This document shows, in pieces, positions 1 to 8,263 of a DNA stretch of 64,000 bases. The position numbers were made by a program, and so were the translations under genes. The DNA comes from Rugamonas fusca (GTDB lineage Bacteria > Pseudomonadota > Gammaproteobacteria > Burkholderiales > Burkholderiaceae_D). The notes under the pieces were generated by a model, which searched no databases, was not told the DNA's origin, and saw only the letters and a list, made by a program, of their open reading frames with translations. Location of the stretch: positions 310,001 to 374,000 of the forward strand of contig NZ_JACEZS010000001.1 of NCBI RefSeq assembly GCF_014042365.1, written 5' to 3'. Position 1 is the first letter of the stretch, and each line of letters starts with the position of its first letter.

Positions 1-237
1 ACAGCCAGGCGTGGGTCTATCAAGAATTGTAGCCGCCACCAGTTCGATCGTTCTACCCGGACGTACTCCCTGGACCGCCTGGAATGATGGCTCAAGATTG
101 TCCAGAAGAATCGTGCCGATTCACCGCCGCGATGCCGGAAATCAATCGTAAATATGCGATGCACGAACGGGATAAATAATTTATACCATTCATAAAGTCT
201 GCCGTTCGCTGCTTGCCCCCTCCTGTCTGCAAAAAAT
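1..237. other. Window start, no supported gene
   Basis: I see no convincing gene here. A short open frame ends with a stop near base 32 and could be the tail of a gene outside the window, but it is too short to identify. Bases 160-240 are clearly AT-richer than most of the window and lead into the promoter of the first gene. Confidence 0.4.
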
Positions 238-267
238 TTGTCAAAAGGTATCAATCTACAAGATAAT
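238..267 (+). promoter_or_regulatory. Sigma-70 type promoter of the first GGDEF-EAL gene
   Basis: TTGTCA (238-243) and GATAAT (262-267) each match the sigma-70 consensus at five of six positions, with an 18-bp spacer. The expected transcript start is near base 274, giving a leader of about 67 nt before the ATG at 341. Confidence 0.5.
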
Positions 268-340
268 CTTCTCAGTGAGCATACGGCAGTGAGCCCTTCC
301 AGGAAAAGCGACTAGGCGGAATTCGTATTTGGAGCAATGC

Positions 341-2461
341 ATGATGCACTCTGAAAGGCTGTACCGCGCGGTTTTTGAACACAGCATGGAGGCAGTGTTC
401 TTTACCACCCCCGAGGGTGTTGTCCTGGCGGCCAATCCTGCCGCGTGCAAATTGTTTCAGCGTACCGAGGAAGAAATCTGCAAAGTGGGGCGCTATGGCT
501 TGGTGGATGCAAGCTCGCCGCGTCTCGCTGACTTTCTCGCGGAGCGGGCCCGTCATGGCAGGGCGCGGGCAGAGCTTGTTCTTGTCCGCGGAGACGGAAC
601 GCGATTCTTCGGCGAGGCCAGTTCGGAACAGTTTGTCGATGATGAGCAACAAGTTCGAACCATTCTGATCGTCCGCGACCTCAGCGAATCCAAGAAATCA
701 GAGCAATTACTCGCGGAGAGTGAAGCGCAGTATCGTCTCTTGGTGGCTGCGATGGAGGAAGGCGTGACATTGCAGGACGAGCACTCCGCAATCATCACCT
801 TCAACAAAAGCGCCGAACGGATACTGGGCCTGACTGAGGATCAACTCAGGGGCAAAACCTCGTTCGACCCCGATTGGTACCCCATCCATGAGGATGGATC
901 GCCATTTCCCGGCGAGACGCATCCGGTGGTTGAAACGTTGAGAACCGGATTGCCGCAATCGAATGTCGTCATGGGGATTCACAAACCCGATGGGAGATTG
1001 ACCTGGATTTCGATCAACGTCCAGCCCATCTTCAAGGAAGGCGAGACCAAGCCCTATCGTGTGGTGGCGACCATGCACGACATCACGGAAAGCAAACTTT
1101 CAAATGAGCGGATCGTAAGGCTGGCGCACTTCGACCAACTCACCGGCCTGCCCAATCGGACCTTGTTGAATGACCGGTTCAGATACACCCTCAGTCTGGC
1201 GCAGCGGAGCGGCGAGACATTGGCGGTGATGTTCATTGACCTGGATAATTTCAAGGACATCAATGACACCCTGGGGCATAACGTCGGAGATCAAGTCCTG
1301 ATGGAAGTGGCCACGCGCATCAAGTCCATTTTGCGCGAAGAAGACACGCTGTCTCGCCAGGGGGGAGACGAATATATCTTGATTCTTCCGAACGCCGATG
1401 CCGATGGTGCGGCGTTGGTGGCATCGAAATTGATAGAAGTCGTTGCCCAGCCATGCCATATCGCGCCACATGAATTGATTGTGACGCCGTCCATCGGGAT
1501 CGCCATCTATCCGCACGATGGGGCGAATCTGGAATCGCTGTCGAAAAATGCCGACGCGGCCATGTATCGCGCCAAACGCGAGGGACGCAACGGCTTCCGA
1601 TTCTATACCTCCGAGATGCAAGCCCATTCGGCCCGTAACTTGAAGCTGGCCAATATGTTGCGGCACGCGCTGGAACGCGATGAATTGCAGCTGCACTACC
1701 AGCCGCAATTTTCCTTACAGGACGGCCGCATCGTCGGCGTGGAAGCGCTGCTGCGGTGGGCGCATCCTGAAATGGGGATGATTGCTCCTTCAGAATTCAT
1801 CCCGATCGCGGAGAGCACCGGCCAGATTATCCAGATCGGTGAATGGGTGTTGCGCACCGCGGCCCGGCAATTGAGAGTCTGGTTCGATAAGCAGCTGCCG
1901 GCGATGGTCATGGCAGTGAATTTGTCCGCGGTTCAATTTCGCCAGAAGAATTTCCCGGAGCTGATCGATCGCATTCTCGCGGAAGAGAAATTGCCGCATC
2001 ACTTCCTGGAACTGGAATTGACCGAGGCGACCGCCATGGATAATCCAAAGGCGGCCATAGACGTGATGGACAAGTTGCACGAACGGGGCATTCGCATGTC
2101 CATTGACGATTTTGGCACAGGCTATGCCAGTCTAAGCTACCTGAAGCAATTCAAAGTCTGCAAGCTCAAGATCGACCAGGGTTTTGTCCGCGACATCATT
2201 GACGACCCGGAGGACCGCGCCATTGTCACGGCCATCATTAACATGGCCAGCAGCCTCGGCATCCAAACCATCGCCGAGGGCGTGGAAACGGCCAGTCAGC
2301 TGAACTTCTTGCGCTTGCAGGGCTGCAATGAAGTTCAGGGCTACTACTTCAGCAAGCCATTGCCAGCTGAGTTGTTTGAGGCGTTCGCGACGGGTAATGC
2401 GGATGATAAAGGCGCTGAGCAACCCTTCGGTCCCTGGGGCGCCCCCGGACGGACGGGCTGA
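341..2461 (+). CDS. PAS-PAS-GGDEF-EAL composite c-di-GMP signalling protein
   Basis: Soluble protein of 706 aa with two N-terminal PAS sensor domains (about residues 5-110 and 120-250), a GGDEF domain (about 255-420) and an EAL domain (about 430-685). The cyclase signature reads GGDEY (341-345), an allowed variant. The EAL signature (468-470) and the DDFGTG loop are intact, so both synthesis and hydrolysis of c-di-GMP are possible. There is no signal peptide or membrane segment, so it should be cytosolic. The ATG at 341 is preferred because GGAG at 331-334 sits 6 nt upstream; an in-frame TTG at 329 is the alternative. Base composition is visibly less GC-rich than in the following genes. A PAS ligand cannot be predicted. 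Confidence 0.9.
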   Translation: MMHSERLYRAVFEHSMEAVFFTTPEGVVLAANPAACKLFQRTEEEICKVGRYGLVDASSPRLADFLAERARHGRARAELVLVRGDGTRFFGEASSEQFVDDEQQVRTILIVRDLSESKKSEQLLAESEAQYRLLVAAMEEGVTLQDEHSAIITFNKSAERILGLTEDQLRGKTSFDPDWYPIHEDGSPFPGETHPVVETLRTGLPQSNVVMGIHKPDGRLTWISINVQPIFKEGETKPYRVVATMHDITESKLSNERIVRLAHFDQLTGLPNRTLLNDRFRYTLSLAQRSGETLAVMFIDLDNFKDINDTLGHNVGDQVLMEVATRIKSILREEDTLSRQGGDEYILILPNADADGAALVASKLIEVVAQPCHIAPHELIVTPSIGIAIYPHDGANLESLSKNADAAMYRAKREGRNGFRFYTSEMQAHSARNLKLANMLRHALERDELQLHYQPQFSLQDGRIVGVEALLRWAHPEMGMIAPSEFIPIAESTGQIIQIGEWVLRTAARQLRVWFDKQLPAMVMAVNLSAVQFRQKNFPELIDRILAEEKLPHHFLELELTEATAMDNPKAAIDVMDKLHERGIRMSIDDFGTGYASLSYLKQFKVCKLKIDQGFVRDIIDDPEDRAIVTAIINMASSLGIQTIAEGVETASQLNFLRLQGCNEVQGYYFSKPLPAELFEAFATGNADDKGAEQPFGPWGAPGRTG

Positions 2462-2480
2462 TCCAGCCATCAGCCCGTCC
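2451..2480. terminator. Bidirectional hairpin terminator between convergent genes
   Basis: A perfect 12-bp stem (2451-2462 with 2469-2480) and a 6-nt loop includes the stop codon of the GGDEF-EAL gene and lies 6 bp from the end of the convergent SRPBCC gene. The T-run is short, so termination is inferred from stem strength and position. Confidence 0.6.
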
Positions 2481-2485
2481 GCCTT

Positions 2486-2989
2486 TCACGCGCGCAGCGT
2501 CAGCAACAGTTCATCGAGGCGTTCCAGGGTCGACGCCATGCCTTCTTTCATGCCCATATCGATGACTTTCTGTACGTCTTCCGGCGAGTTGTAATGCACG
2601 ACCGTCGTGACCAGGGTGTGTTCCTTCAGGTCCGAAAACGTCACATCCCAGCGCGAACGCGGCATGTCTGGATTGACGACACCCGTTTCATCGGTGAAGC
2701 CATCCAGTGTCGAATAGCTGTCGATCGGGTGGATGCGCTGGTAATCCACGCGGCTCCAGTAGGCCTGCCCGTCGGGCGTGACCATGGCGTAGTGCCAGTA
2801 GCCGCCTTCCTTGAATTCCATGTGCTTGGTCTTGGTGCTCAGTGGCTTGGGCGCAAACCAGCGGTCGAGCAACGCGCTCTGCGTATGGCAATCCCAGACC
2901 AGCTGGCGTGGGCCAGCAAATTCCCGCGTCACGGTGAGGGTGCTGTTTTCCTTGTCCGCCACAAAATCGAATTGAAGCTTAGCTACCAT
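2486..2989 (-). CDS. SRPBCC (AHSA1/START-like) domain protein
   Basis: Small cytosolic protein of 167 aa of the AHSA1-like SRPBCC family. It opens with the usual first strand motif (LTVTREFAGP) and carries the later W-A-P-K and R-x-D-Y-Q-x-I segments. Such proteins have a hydrophobic ligand cavity, and their exact role is usually unknown. It is translationally coupled to the upstream ArsR gene: the reading frames overlap by 11 bp. Of two ATGs, the one at 2989 is preferred because AAGGAG lies 6 nt upstream; the ATG at 2995 would touch that ribosome site. ArsR plus AHSA1 is a common bacterial pair, in which the regulator controls its partner. Confidence 0.85.
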   Translation of the reverse strand: MVAKLQFDFVADKENSTLTVTREFAGPRQLVWDCHTQSALLDRWFAPKPLSTKTKHMEFKEGGYWHYAMVTPDGQAYWSRVDYQRIHPIDSYSTLDGFTDETGVVNPDMPRSRWDVTFSDLKEHTLVTTVVHYNSPEDVQKVIDMGMKEGMASTLERLDELLLTLRA

Positions 2990-3323
2990 TGCCATCTCCT
3001 TGCAGTTGTTCCAAAAGGTTGTCCAGGTTTTCGTATCGGCTGCTCCAGAGCGCGCGCTGTTCCTCGAACCAGCGTTCGGCCCTGGCGAGCTTGTCCCGTT
3101 CGAGCGTACAGGTGCGCACCCGTCCGTGCTTGCTGCTGCTGACCAGGCCAGACGCTTCCAGTACCCGCATGTGCTTCATGAACGACGGCAGTGCCATGTC
3201 GAAGGGTTCCGACAATTCACTGACGGTCGCCGGGCCCGCGCCCAGCCGGTGCACCACGGCCCGGCGCGTTGGGTCCGACAAGGCGTGGAAGATCGCGTCC
3301 AGCGCAACTCGATAGTTATCCAT
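2979..3323 (-). CDS. ArsR-family winged-helix transcriptional repressor
   Basis: DNA-binding protein of 114 aa. The family opening motif (FHALSDPTRRAVV) lies near residues 12-24, followed by a winged helix with the recognition helix around residues 35-58 (SELSEPFDMALPSFMKHM). The paired Cys metal-binding motif of metal-sensing ArsR proteins is absent, so this is the non-metal subtype typically found with AHSA1 genes. No Shine-Dalgarno sequence precedes the ATG. A -10-like TATAGT lies about 8 nt before the start codon, so the mRNA may be leaderless. A perfect inverted repeat covers the start codon, suggesting autorepression. Confidence 0.88.
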   Translation of the reverse strand: MDNYRVALDAIFHALSDPTRRAVVHRLGAGPATVSELSEPFDMALPSFMKHMRVLEASGLVSSSKHGRVRTCTLERDKLARAERWFEEQRALWSSRYENLDNLLEQLQGDGNGS

Positions 3324-3335
3324 GTGGCTAACTAT
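3312..3335. promoter_or_regulatory. Putative ArsR operator overlapping the arsR start codon
   Basis: ATAGTTA (3312-3318) and TAACTAT (3329-3335) form a perfect 7-bp inverted repeat separated by 10 bp. The arsR start codon (3321-3323) lies between the arms, and the upstream arm overlaps the TATAGT -10-like element. This fits an autoregulatory operator; that ArsR binds it is inference. Confidence 0.55.
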
Positions 3336-3485
3336 ACGCACAAAAAATAGGGCGCGCAAGCACCTGCAACGAACGAAATCACCGAGCCAGCTGCGCTGCA
3401 CCAGCAGGAAACTTTGCATTCCGTTGGGGGCATGTCTTGCGCAAGACGCATGCGTGAAAAAGTTTTGCCATTTTTCGAAGCTTGA

Positions 3486-3517
3486 TTGAGAATTATCAAG
3501 AACTTGATCCAGCGCAA
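3486..3517 (+). promoter_or_regulatory. Tandem FNR/ANR-like boxes before the nuclease-phosphorylase operon
   Basis: TTGAGAATTATCAA (3486-3499) matches the FNR consensus TTGAT-N4-ATCAA at nine of ten fixed positions. A second, weaker copy, TTGATCCAGCGCAA (3504-3517), matches at eight. The centres are 18 bp apart. TTTAAA (3528-3533) and TATTGC (3542-3547) are possible -10 elements at suitable distances. The next start codon is at 3600. Confidence 0.6.
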
Positions 3518-3599
3518 GGTTTTGACGTTTAAATCCGCTCATATTGCTCTGCATGGCCGGGAGCGCCGGCCAGCACCAGCAATAAGAAAGAAGGCGAAG

Positions 3600-4961
3600 A
3601 TGAAACTGACATTCCTCGGAGCGACCGGCACCGTGACCGGCTCCAAATACCTGCTGCAATCGGGCGCCAAGCGCATCCTCGTCGATTGCGGCCTGTTCCA
3701 GGGCTACAAGCAGCTGCGGCTGCGTAACTGGGAAGAATTTCCCATCCCGCCGGACGAAATCGACGCCGTCGTACTGACCCACGCGCACCTGGACCACAGC
3801 GGCTACCTGCCCCTGCTGGTCAAGAACGGCTTCCGCGGCAAGATCTATTGCAGCGAAGCCACGCGCGACCTGTGCAAGATCCTGCTGCCTGACAGCGGCC
3901 ACCTGCTCGAGGAAGAGGCCATGCACGCCAACCTGCACGGCTACACGGGCCACGCGCCGGCGCTGCCCCTGTACTCGGAAGCGGATGCCATCCGCGCGCT
4001 CGATTACTTTCATCCCGTGCCATTCGACCAGGCGTTCGACGTGGTGCCCGGCCTGACGGCGCAACTGACGATGGCCGGCCACATCCTGGGTGCGGCCATC
4101 GTCACGATCCGCTCGGCCTCCTGCCGGCTCACGTTCTCGGGCGACCTGGGGCGCTTGCACGACCCCATCATGGTCGCCCCCGGCATCATCGAGGAAACGG
4201 ACTACCTGGTGCTCGAATCGACTTATGGCGACCGGGTGCACGATCCGGCCGATCCGGCCATCCTGCTGGGCCAGACCATACGCGAGACCTCCAGCCGTGG
4301 CGGCGTGACCATCATCCCCTCGTTCGCCGTGGGCCGCGCCCAGTCGCTGCTGTACGAGATCTACAAGCTGAAACAGAAGGGCGAAATCCCCGACGTGCTG
4401 CCCGTGTACCTGAACAGCCCCATGGCCACCGACGCCACTGCGCTGTACATGCGCTACCGCCACCAGCACCGCTTGAACAAGCACGACACGGAAGCCATGT
4501 GCCACGCGGCCAAGATCGTCAACAGCGTGGAGGAATCGATCGCGCTGAACCAGCGCCAGGTGCCGATGGTGATCATCGCCGCCAGCGGCATGGCCACCGG
4601 CGGGCGCGTGCTGCACCACCTGAAGGCGTTCGCGGGCGACTCGCGCAACACCATCCTGTTCGCTGGCTTCCAGGCCGGCGGCACGCGTGGCGCGGCCATG
4701 CTGGAAGGGGTCCCGGCCATCAAGATCCACGGCGAGTACGTGCCGCTCAACGCCCAGGTGCGCCAGATCGACAACCTGTCGGCCCACGCGGACGGCAATG
4801 AGCTGATGGCGTGGCTGCGTCACTTCCGCAAGGCGCCCAAGCGCACCTTCATCACCCACGGCGAACCGCCGGCGGCCGACGCGCTGCGCCGCCGCATCAA
4901 GGAGGAGCTGCACTGGGATTGCCGGGTGCCCGAGTACCGTGACCAGGTGGAGCTGCCATGA
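3600..4961 (+). CDS. Beta-CASP metallo-beta-lactamase family RNA nuclease
   Basis: Protein of 453 aa with a metallo-beta-lactamase fold, inserted beta-CASP domain and C-terminal RMMBL region, the architecture of CPSF-type RNA-processing nucleases. The metal site HxHxDH is at residues 61-66 and the N-terminal GATGTVTGS segment is typical. The late motifs TFITHGEP and SAHADGNEL are also present. It probably cleaves RNA in the cytosol with two zinc ions. The ATG at 3600 is chosen because it begins the conserved MKLTFLGATG segment and follows a purine-rich ribosome site (GAAGG). Its stop overlaps the next start as ATGA. The operon partners are a nucleoside or nucleotide phosphorylase and a PRPP synthetase-like protein, suggesting that RNA breakdown feeds salvage. 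Confidence 0.9.
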   Translation: MKLTFLGATGTVTGSKYLLQSGAKRILVDCGLFQGYKQLRLRNWEEFPIPPDEIDAVVLTHAHLDHSGYLPLLVKNGFRGKIYCSEATRDLCKILLPDSGHLLEEEAMHANLHGYTGHAPALPLYSEADAIRALDYFHPVPFDQAFDVVPGLTAQLTMAGHILGAAIVTIRSASCRLTFSGDLGRLHDPIMVAPGIIEETDYLVLESTYGDRVHDPADPAILLGQTIRETSSRGGVTIIPSFAVGRAQSLLYEIYKLKQKGEIPDVLPVYLNSPMATDATALYMRYRHQHRLNKHDTEAMCHAAKIVNSVEESIALNQRQVPMVIIAASGMATGGRVLHHLKAFAGDSRNTILFAGFQAGGTRGAAMLEGVPAIKIHGEYVPLNAQVRQIDNLSAHADGNELMAWLRHFRKAPKRTFITHGEPPAADALRRRIKEELHWDCRVPEYRDQVELP

Positions 4962-6469
4962 GCCGCGCCCACGAAGCATTGCAGCTGCACCGGCTGGGTA
5001 TCGACACCTACCAGGAGCCGGTGGTGTTCCTGCGCAGCGATTGTCCGATCTGCCGCTCGGAAGGTTTCGAGGCCCAGTCGCGCCTGGAAGTGTGGCGCGG
5101 CGACCATCACATCGTGGCCACCCTCAACGTGGTGCACGGTAACCTGATCGAGCGCTGCCAGCTGGGCCTGTCGGAGGCGGCCTGGCGCGCGCTGGGCGGC
5201 GCCAACGGCGATCCGGTGCGGGTCAGGCACGCGCCGCCGCTGCTGTCGTTTTCTGCCGTGCGGGCCAAGATCTATGGCCGCCCGCTTGGCGCCGAGGCGG
5301 CCAGCAGCATCGTGCAGGATATCGTCGAGGGCAAGTATTCCGATATCGAGATGGCGGCCCTGATCACGGCCTGCTCCGGCAACCGGATGGACGTGGCCGA
5401 GACCATCGCGCTGACCCGTTCCATGATCGCCGTCGGCCAGCGCCTTCACTGGGACAGCGAGATCGTGGTGGACAAGCACTGCGTGGGCGGCCTGCCCGGC
5501 AACCGCACCACGCTGATCGTGGTGCCCATCGTGGCCGCCTGCGGCCTGACCATCCCCAAGACGTCCTCGCGCGCCATCACGTCGCCGGCCGGCACGGCCG
5601 ACACCATGGAGACGCTGGCCCCTGTCGGCCTGGACCTGGCCAGGATGCGCGCCGTGGTGCAGAAGGAGGGCGGCTGTATCGCCTGGGGCGGCGCCGTCTC
5701 GCTCAGTCCCGCCGATGACCTGCTGATCCGGGTCGAGCGCCCGCTGGGGCTCGACAGCGATGGCTTGCTGGTGGCATCCGTGCTGTCCAAGAAAATCGCG
5801 GCCGGCTCCACCCATGTGGTGATCGACATTCCCGTCGGCCGCACGGCCAAGGTGCGCTCGGCGGCGGCCGCCGAGGGCCTCGCCAAACGGCTGGTGGACG
5901 TGGGCCAGGCGCTCGGCATCGCCGTCAGCACGGTGCTGACGGACGGCTCGCAGCCGGTGGGACGTGGCATCGGCCCGGCGCTGGAAGCATGGGATGTGCT
6001 GGCCGTGCTGCGCAACGAGCCGGGCGCGCCGGACGATCTGCGCCAGCGCGCCTTGCTGTTGGCATCGCGCCTGCTGGAACTGGGTGGCAAGGCGGCGCCG
6101 GGGCAGGGCATGGCGCTGGCCGAATCGGTGCTGGCCAGCGGCGCGGCCTACAAGAAACTGGAAGCGATCTGCGCGGCCCAGGGCGGCATGCGTGAGCCGC
6201 CGCGCGCGGCTTACACGCACGAGCTGCTGGCGCTGCACCAGGGCCAGGTGGTGGCCATCGACAACCGCAGCCTGGCACGGCTGGCCAAGCTGGCTGGCGC
6301 GCCGCTGGCGCCGGCGGCCGGTTTGATGATGCACGCGGCGCTGGGCAGCCGGGTCGCCGTCGGCCAGCCGCTGCTGACGCTGCACGCGGAGTCGCCCGGT
6401 GAACTGGCCTACGCGCTGGCCTATGCCGAATCGCAGGAAAACCTGTTCACCATCGAGGAGCCGCAATGA
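4958..6469 (+). CDS. Thymidine/AMP phosphorylase family protein
   Basis: Protein of 503 aa, the normal length of the archaeal-type AMP phosphorylase and putative thymidine phosphorylase-2 family. It has an N-terminal barrel-like domain (about 1-95) that classical DeoA lacks, followed by the glycosyl-phosphorylase core. Signature elements are DKHCVGG (from residue 172) and the KTSSRAITSPAGTADT block from K201, characteristic of the AMP phosphorylase branch. The archaeal enzymes split NMPs with phosphate to give ribose-1,5-bisphosphate and a free base; the bacterial substrate is unproven. The start overlaps the nuclease stop (ATGA), and its own stop overlaps the next start in the same way, so the three genes should be translated together. 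Confidence 0.9.
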   Translation: MSRAHEALQLHRLGIDTYQEPVVFLRSDCPICRSEGFEAQSRLEVWRGDHHIVATLNVVHGNLIERCQLGLSEAAWRALGGANGDPVRVRHAPPLLSFSAVRAKIYGRPLGAEAASSIVQDIVEGKYSDIEMAALITACSGNRMDVAETIALTRSMIAVGQRLHWDSEIVVDKHCVGGLPGNRTTLIVVPIVAACGLTIPKTSSRAITSPAGTADTMETLAPVGLDLARMRAVVQKEGGCIAWGGAVSLSPADDLLIRVERPLGLDSDGLLVASVLSKKIAAGSTHVVIDIPVGRTAKVRSAAAAEGLAKRLVDVGQALGIAVSTVLTDGSQPVGRGIGPALEAWDVLAVLRNEPGAPDDLRQRALLLASRLLELGGKAAPGQGMALAESVLASGAAYKKLEAICAAQGGMREPPRAAYTHELLALHQGQVVAIDNRSLARLAKLAGAPLAPAAGLMMHAALGSRVAVGQPLLTLHAESPGELAYALAYAESQENLFTIEEPQ

Positions 6470-7362
6470 GTCCCATGTTACTGGCGCTGCCAGGCGCGCA
6501 GGCATTCGCGGCGCGGTTGGCGGCCTGCCTGCCCTACGAGACGGGCGAGCTGGAGATCCACCGCTTTCCGGATGGCGAATCGTGCCCCCGTTTCCCGCCC
6601 GGCGTGGCGGGGCGAGACGTGCTGCTGGTGGCGGCGCTGGATCGCCCGGACGAGAAGTTCATGGCGCTCTATCTGGCCGCCGGCGTGGCGCGGGAATTGG
6701 GCGCGCGCAGCGTGGGACTGGTCGCGCCTTATCTGCCCTACATGCGGCAGGATGCCGTGTTCGCGCCGGGCCAGGGGATTACGGCCCGCCATTTCGCCCG
6801 CCTCGTGTCCGGCTGCTGCGATTACATGGTGACGGTCGATCCCCACCTGCACCGCTTCCACAGCCTGGACCAGATCTACACCATCGCCACGGAAGTGGTG
6901 CCGGCCGCGCCGGCCATCGCGGCCTGGATTGCGGCCAACGTGGCGCAGCCGGTGGTGGTGGGGCCGGACGAGGAGAGCGGCCAGTGGGTGGCGCAGGTGG
7001 CGGCGCTGGCCGGCTGCCCGTCCACGGTGCTGAGCAAGGTGCGCAGCGGCGACCGGGCGGTGCAAGTGTCGGCGCCGGCGGCCCAGCTGCTGGCCGGCCG
7101 CACCCCGGTGCTGGTGGACGACATCGTGTCCACCGCGCGCACCATGATCGCGGCCAGCGGCCAGTTGCAGCGGGCTGGCGGCATGGCGCCCGTGTACGTG
7201 GGCGTGCACGCGCTGTTCGCGGACGACGCCTACGCCGCGCTGCAGGCGGCGGGGTCTGGCCGCATCGTCACCTGCAACACGGTGGCCCACGCCAGCAACG
7301 CCATCGACGTGGCGCCCGGCCTGGCGGCGGCCGCCGCCCGCCTGCTGGCGGCGCGCGGCTGA
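6466..7362 (+). CDS. Ribose-phosphate pyrophosphokinase (PRPP synthetase) family protein
   Basis: Protein of 298 aa with the double phosphoribosyltransferase fold of Prs enzymes. The catalytic-loop Lys and Arg appear as K191-x-R193, the pyrophosphate region as VDPHLHRFH, and the PRPP-binding loop as VDDIVSTARTM (from 217). Classical enzymes have TGGT where this protein has TART, and it is somewhat shorter than the usual 310-320 aa, so it belongs to a divergent branch. The expected reaction is ribose-5-phosphate plus ATP to PRPP and AMP, but another ribose phosphate from the preceding phosphorylase could be the substrate. Last gene of the coupled operon; the next gene is convergent 24 bp away. 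Confidence 0.85.
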   Translation: MSPMLLALPGAQAFAARLAACLPYETGELEIHRFPDGESCPRFPPGVAGRDVLLVAALDRPDEKFMALYLAAGVARELGARSVGLVAPYLPYMRQDAVFAPGQGITARHFARLVSGCCDYMVTVDPHLHRFHSLDQIYTIATEVVPAAPAIAAWIAANVAQPVVVGPDEESGQWVAQVAALAGCPSTVLSKVRSGDRAVQVSAPAAQLLAGRTPVLVDDIVSTARTMIAASGQLQRAGGMAPVYVGVHALFADDAYAALQAAGSGRIVTCNTVAHASNAIDVAPGLAAAAARLLAARG

Positions 7363-7386
7363 CGCCGCAAGGCGTGCTGGCGGCGC

Positions 7387-8226
7387 TTAGTGCGCCATCA
7401 GCACCGGCAGCGTCATCTCGGCCAGGATGGTCTTGGTGACGCCGCCCAGCACCACCTCGCGCACGCGCGAGTGGCCGTAGCCGCCCATCACCAGCAGGTC
7501 GACGTTGATGTCGGCCGCCAGCGACAGCAGGGCGTTGCCGATGTCGAGGTCGGTGGCCTGCTGCAGCACTTCGACCGTGATGCCGTGGCGGGCCAGGTAC
7601 AGCGCCATGTCGGCGCCTGGCTGGGCGCCGTGGGTGTTGTACTCGGCGTAGGGGTTGAACACGGCCAGCGTGACCTTGTTGGCCCGGCGCAGCAGGGGGA
7701 TGGCGCAGGTAATGGCGCGGGTGGCTTCGGCACTGCCATCCCAGGCCAGCAGCACGTGCTCGCCCAGCTTGTCGAACTTGCCCGCGTACGGCACCACCAG
7801 CACCGGACGGGCGCTGTGCAGCATCACGTACTGGGGCAGGTCGCCGTTGATGCTGGGCGCCGGTTCGTCCGGGTCGGTCTGGCCCACGATCACCAGGTCG
7901 GCGTAGCGCGCCTGCAGCGTCAGCCCGCTTTCGGACTCATCGTCGATGCGGCGGTGTTCGAACGACTTCACGCCCAACTGCGTCACCTGGGCCTCGAAAG
8001 CGGCCAGCGCGGCATCGGCCCGTTCGTTCAGGAAGCTCAGGTCGGCCGGCGCCACGGCCGCCTCCGGCGCCATCGACGCGCACTGATAGATGAACTGCGA
8101 CAGCCCCGTCATGGCCGCGCCCACCAGGTGGGCCTCGTCACGGTTGGCCAGTTGCGCGGCCAGCGCCACCCGGCCCGCCAGGTGCTGCGATTTTTCGACG
8201 TGCACCAGGATCGTCTTGTACGACAT
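7387..8226 (-). CDS. Tandem-domain universal stress protein (UspA family)
   Basis: Protein of 279 aa containing two Usp domains. The C-terminal one keeps the ATP-binding pattern G-x2-G-x9-G-T (GYGHSRVREVVLGGVTKT) near the end; the N-terminal domain is degenerate. Tandem Usp proteins are commonly induced by low oxygen, stasis or energy stress. The gene lies 37 bp downstream of the Met-rich protein gene on the same strand and may share its FNR-like promoter. Neighbouring P-type ATPase and phosphorylase genes fit an anaerobic or energy-stress regulon. Confidence 0.92.
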   Translation of the reverse strand: MSYKTILVHVEKSQHLAGRVALAAQLANRDEAHLVGAAMTGLSQFIYQCASMAPEAAVAPADLSFLNERADAALAAFEAQVTQLGVKSFEHRRIDDESESGLTLQARYADLVIVGQTDPDEPAPSINGDLPQYVMLHSARPVLVVPYAGKFDKLGEHVLLAWDGSAEATRAITCAIPLLRRANKVTLAVFNPYAEYNTHGAQPGADMALYLARHGITVEVLQQATDLDIGNALLSLAADINVDLLVMGGYGHSRVREVVLGGVTKTILAEMTLPVLMAH

Positions 8227-8263
8227 GTGTTTCCCCTTGAGGTGAGTGTTGTGGGCGGGCCGC

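Noticed and set aside
3324..4979. Long N-terminal extension of the ArsR frame through the nuclease gene
   Set aside because: The extension is antisense to the beta-CASP gene; the ATG at 3323 begins the standard ArsR N-terminus.
7363..7386. Terminator between the Prs-like and Usp genes
   Set aside because: Only a 5-bp stem (ACGCC-GCAA-GGCGT) without a T-run; too weak to annotate.
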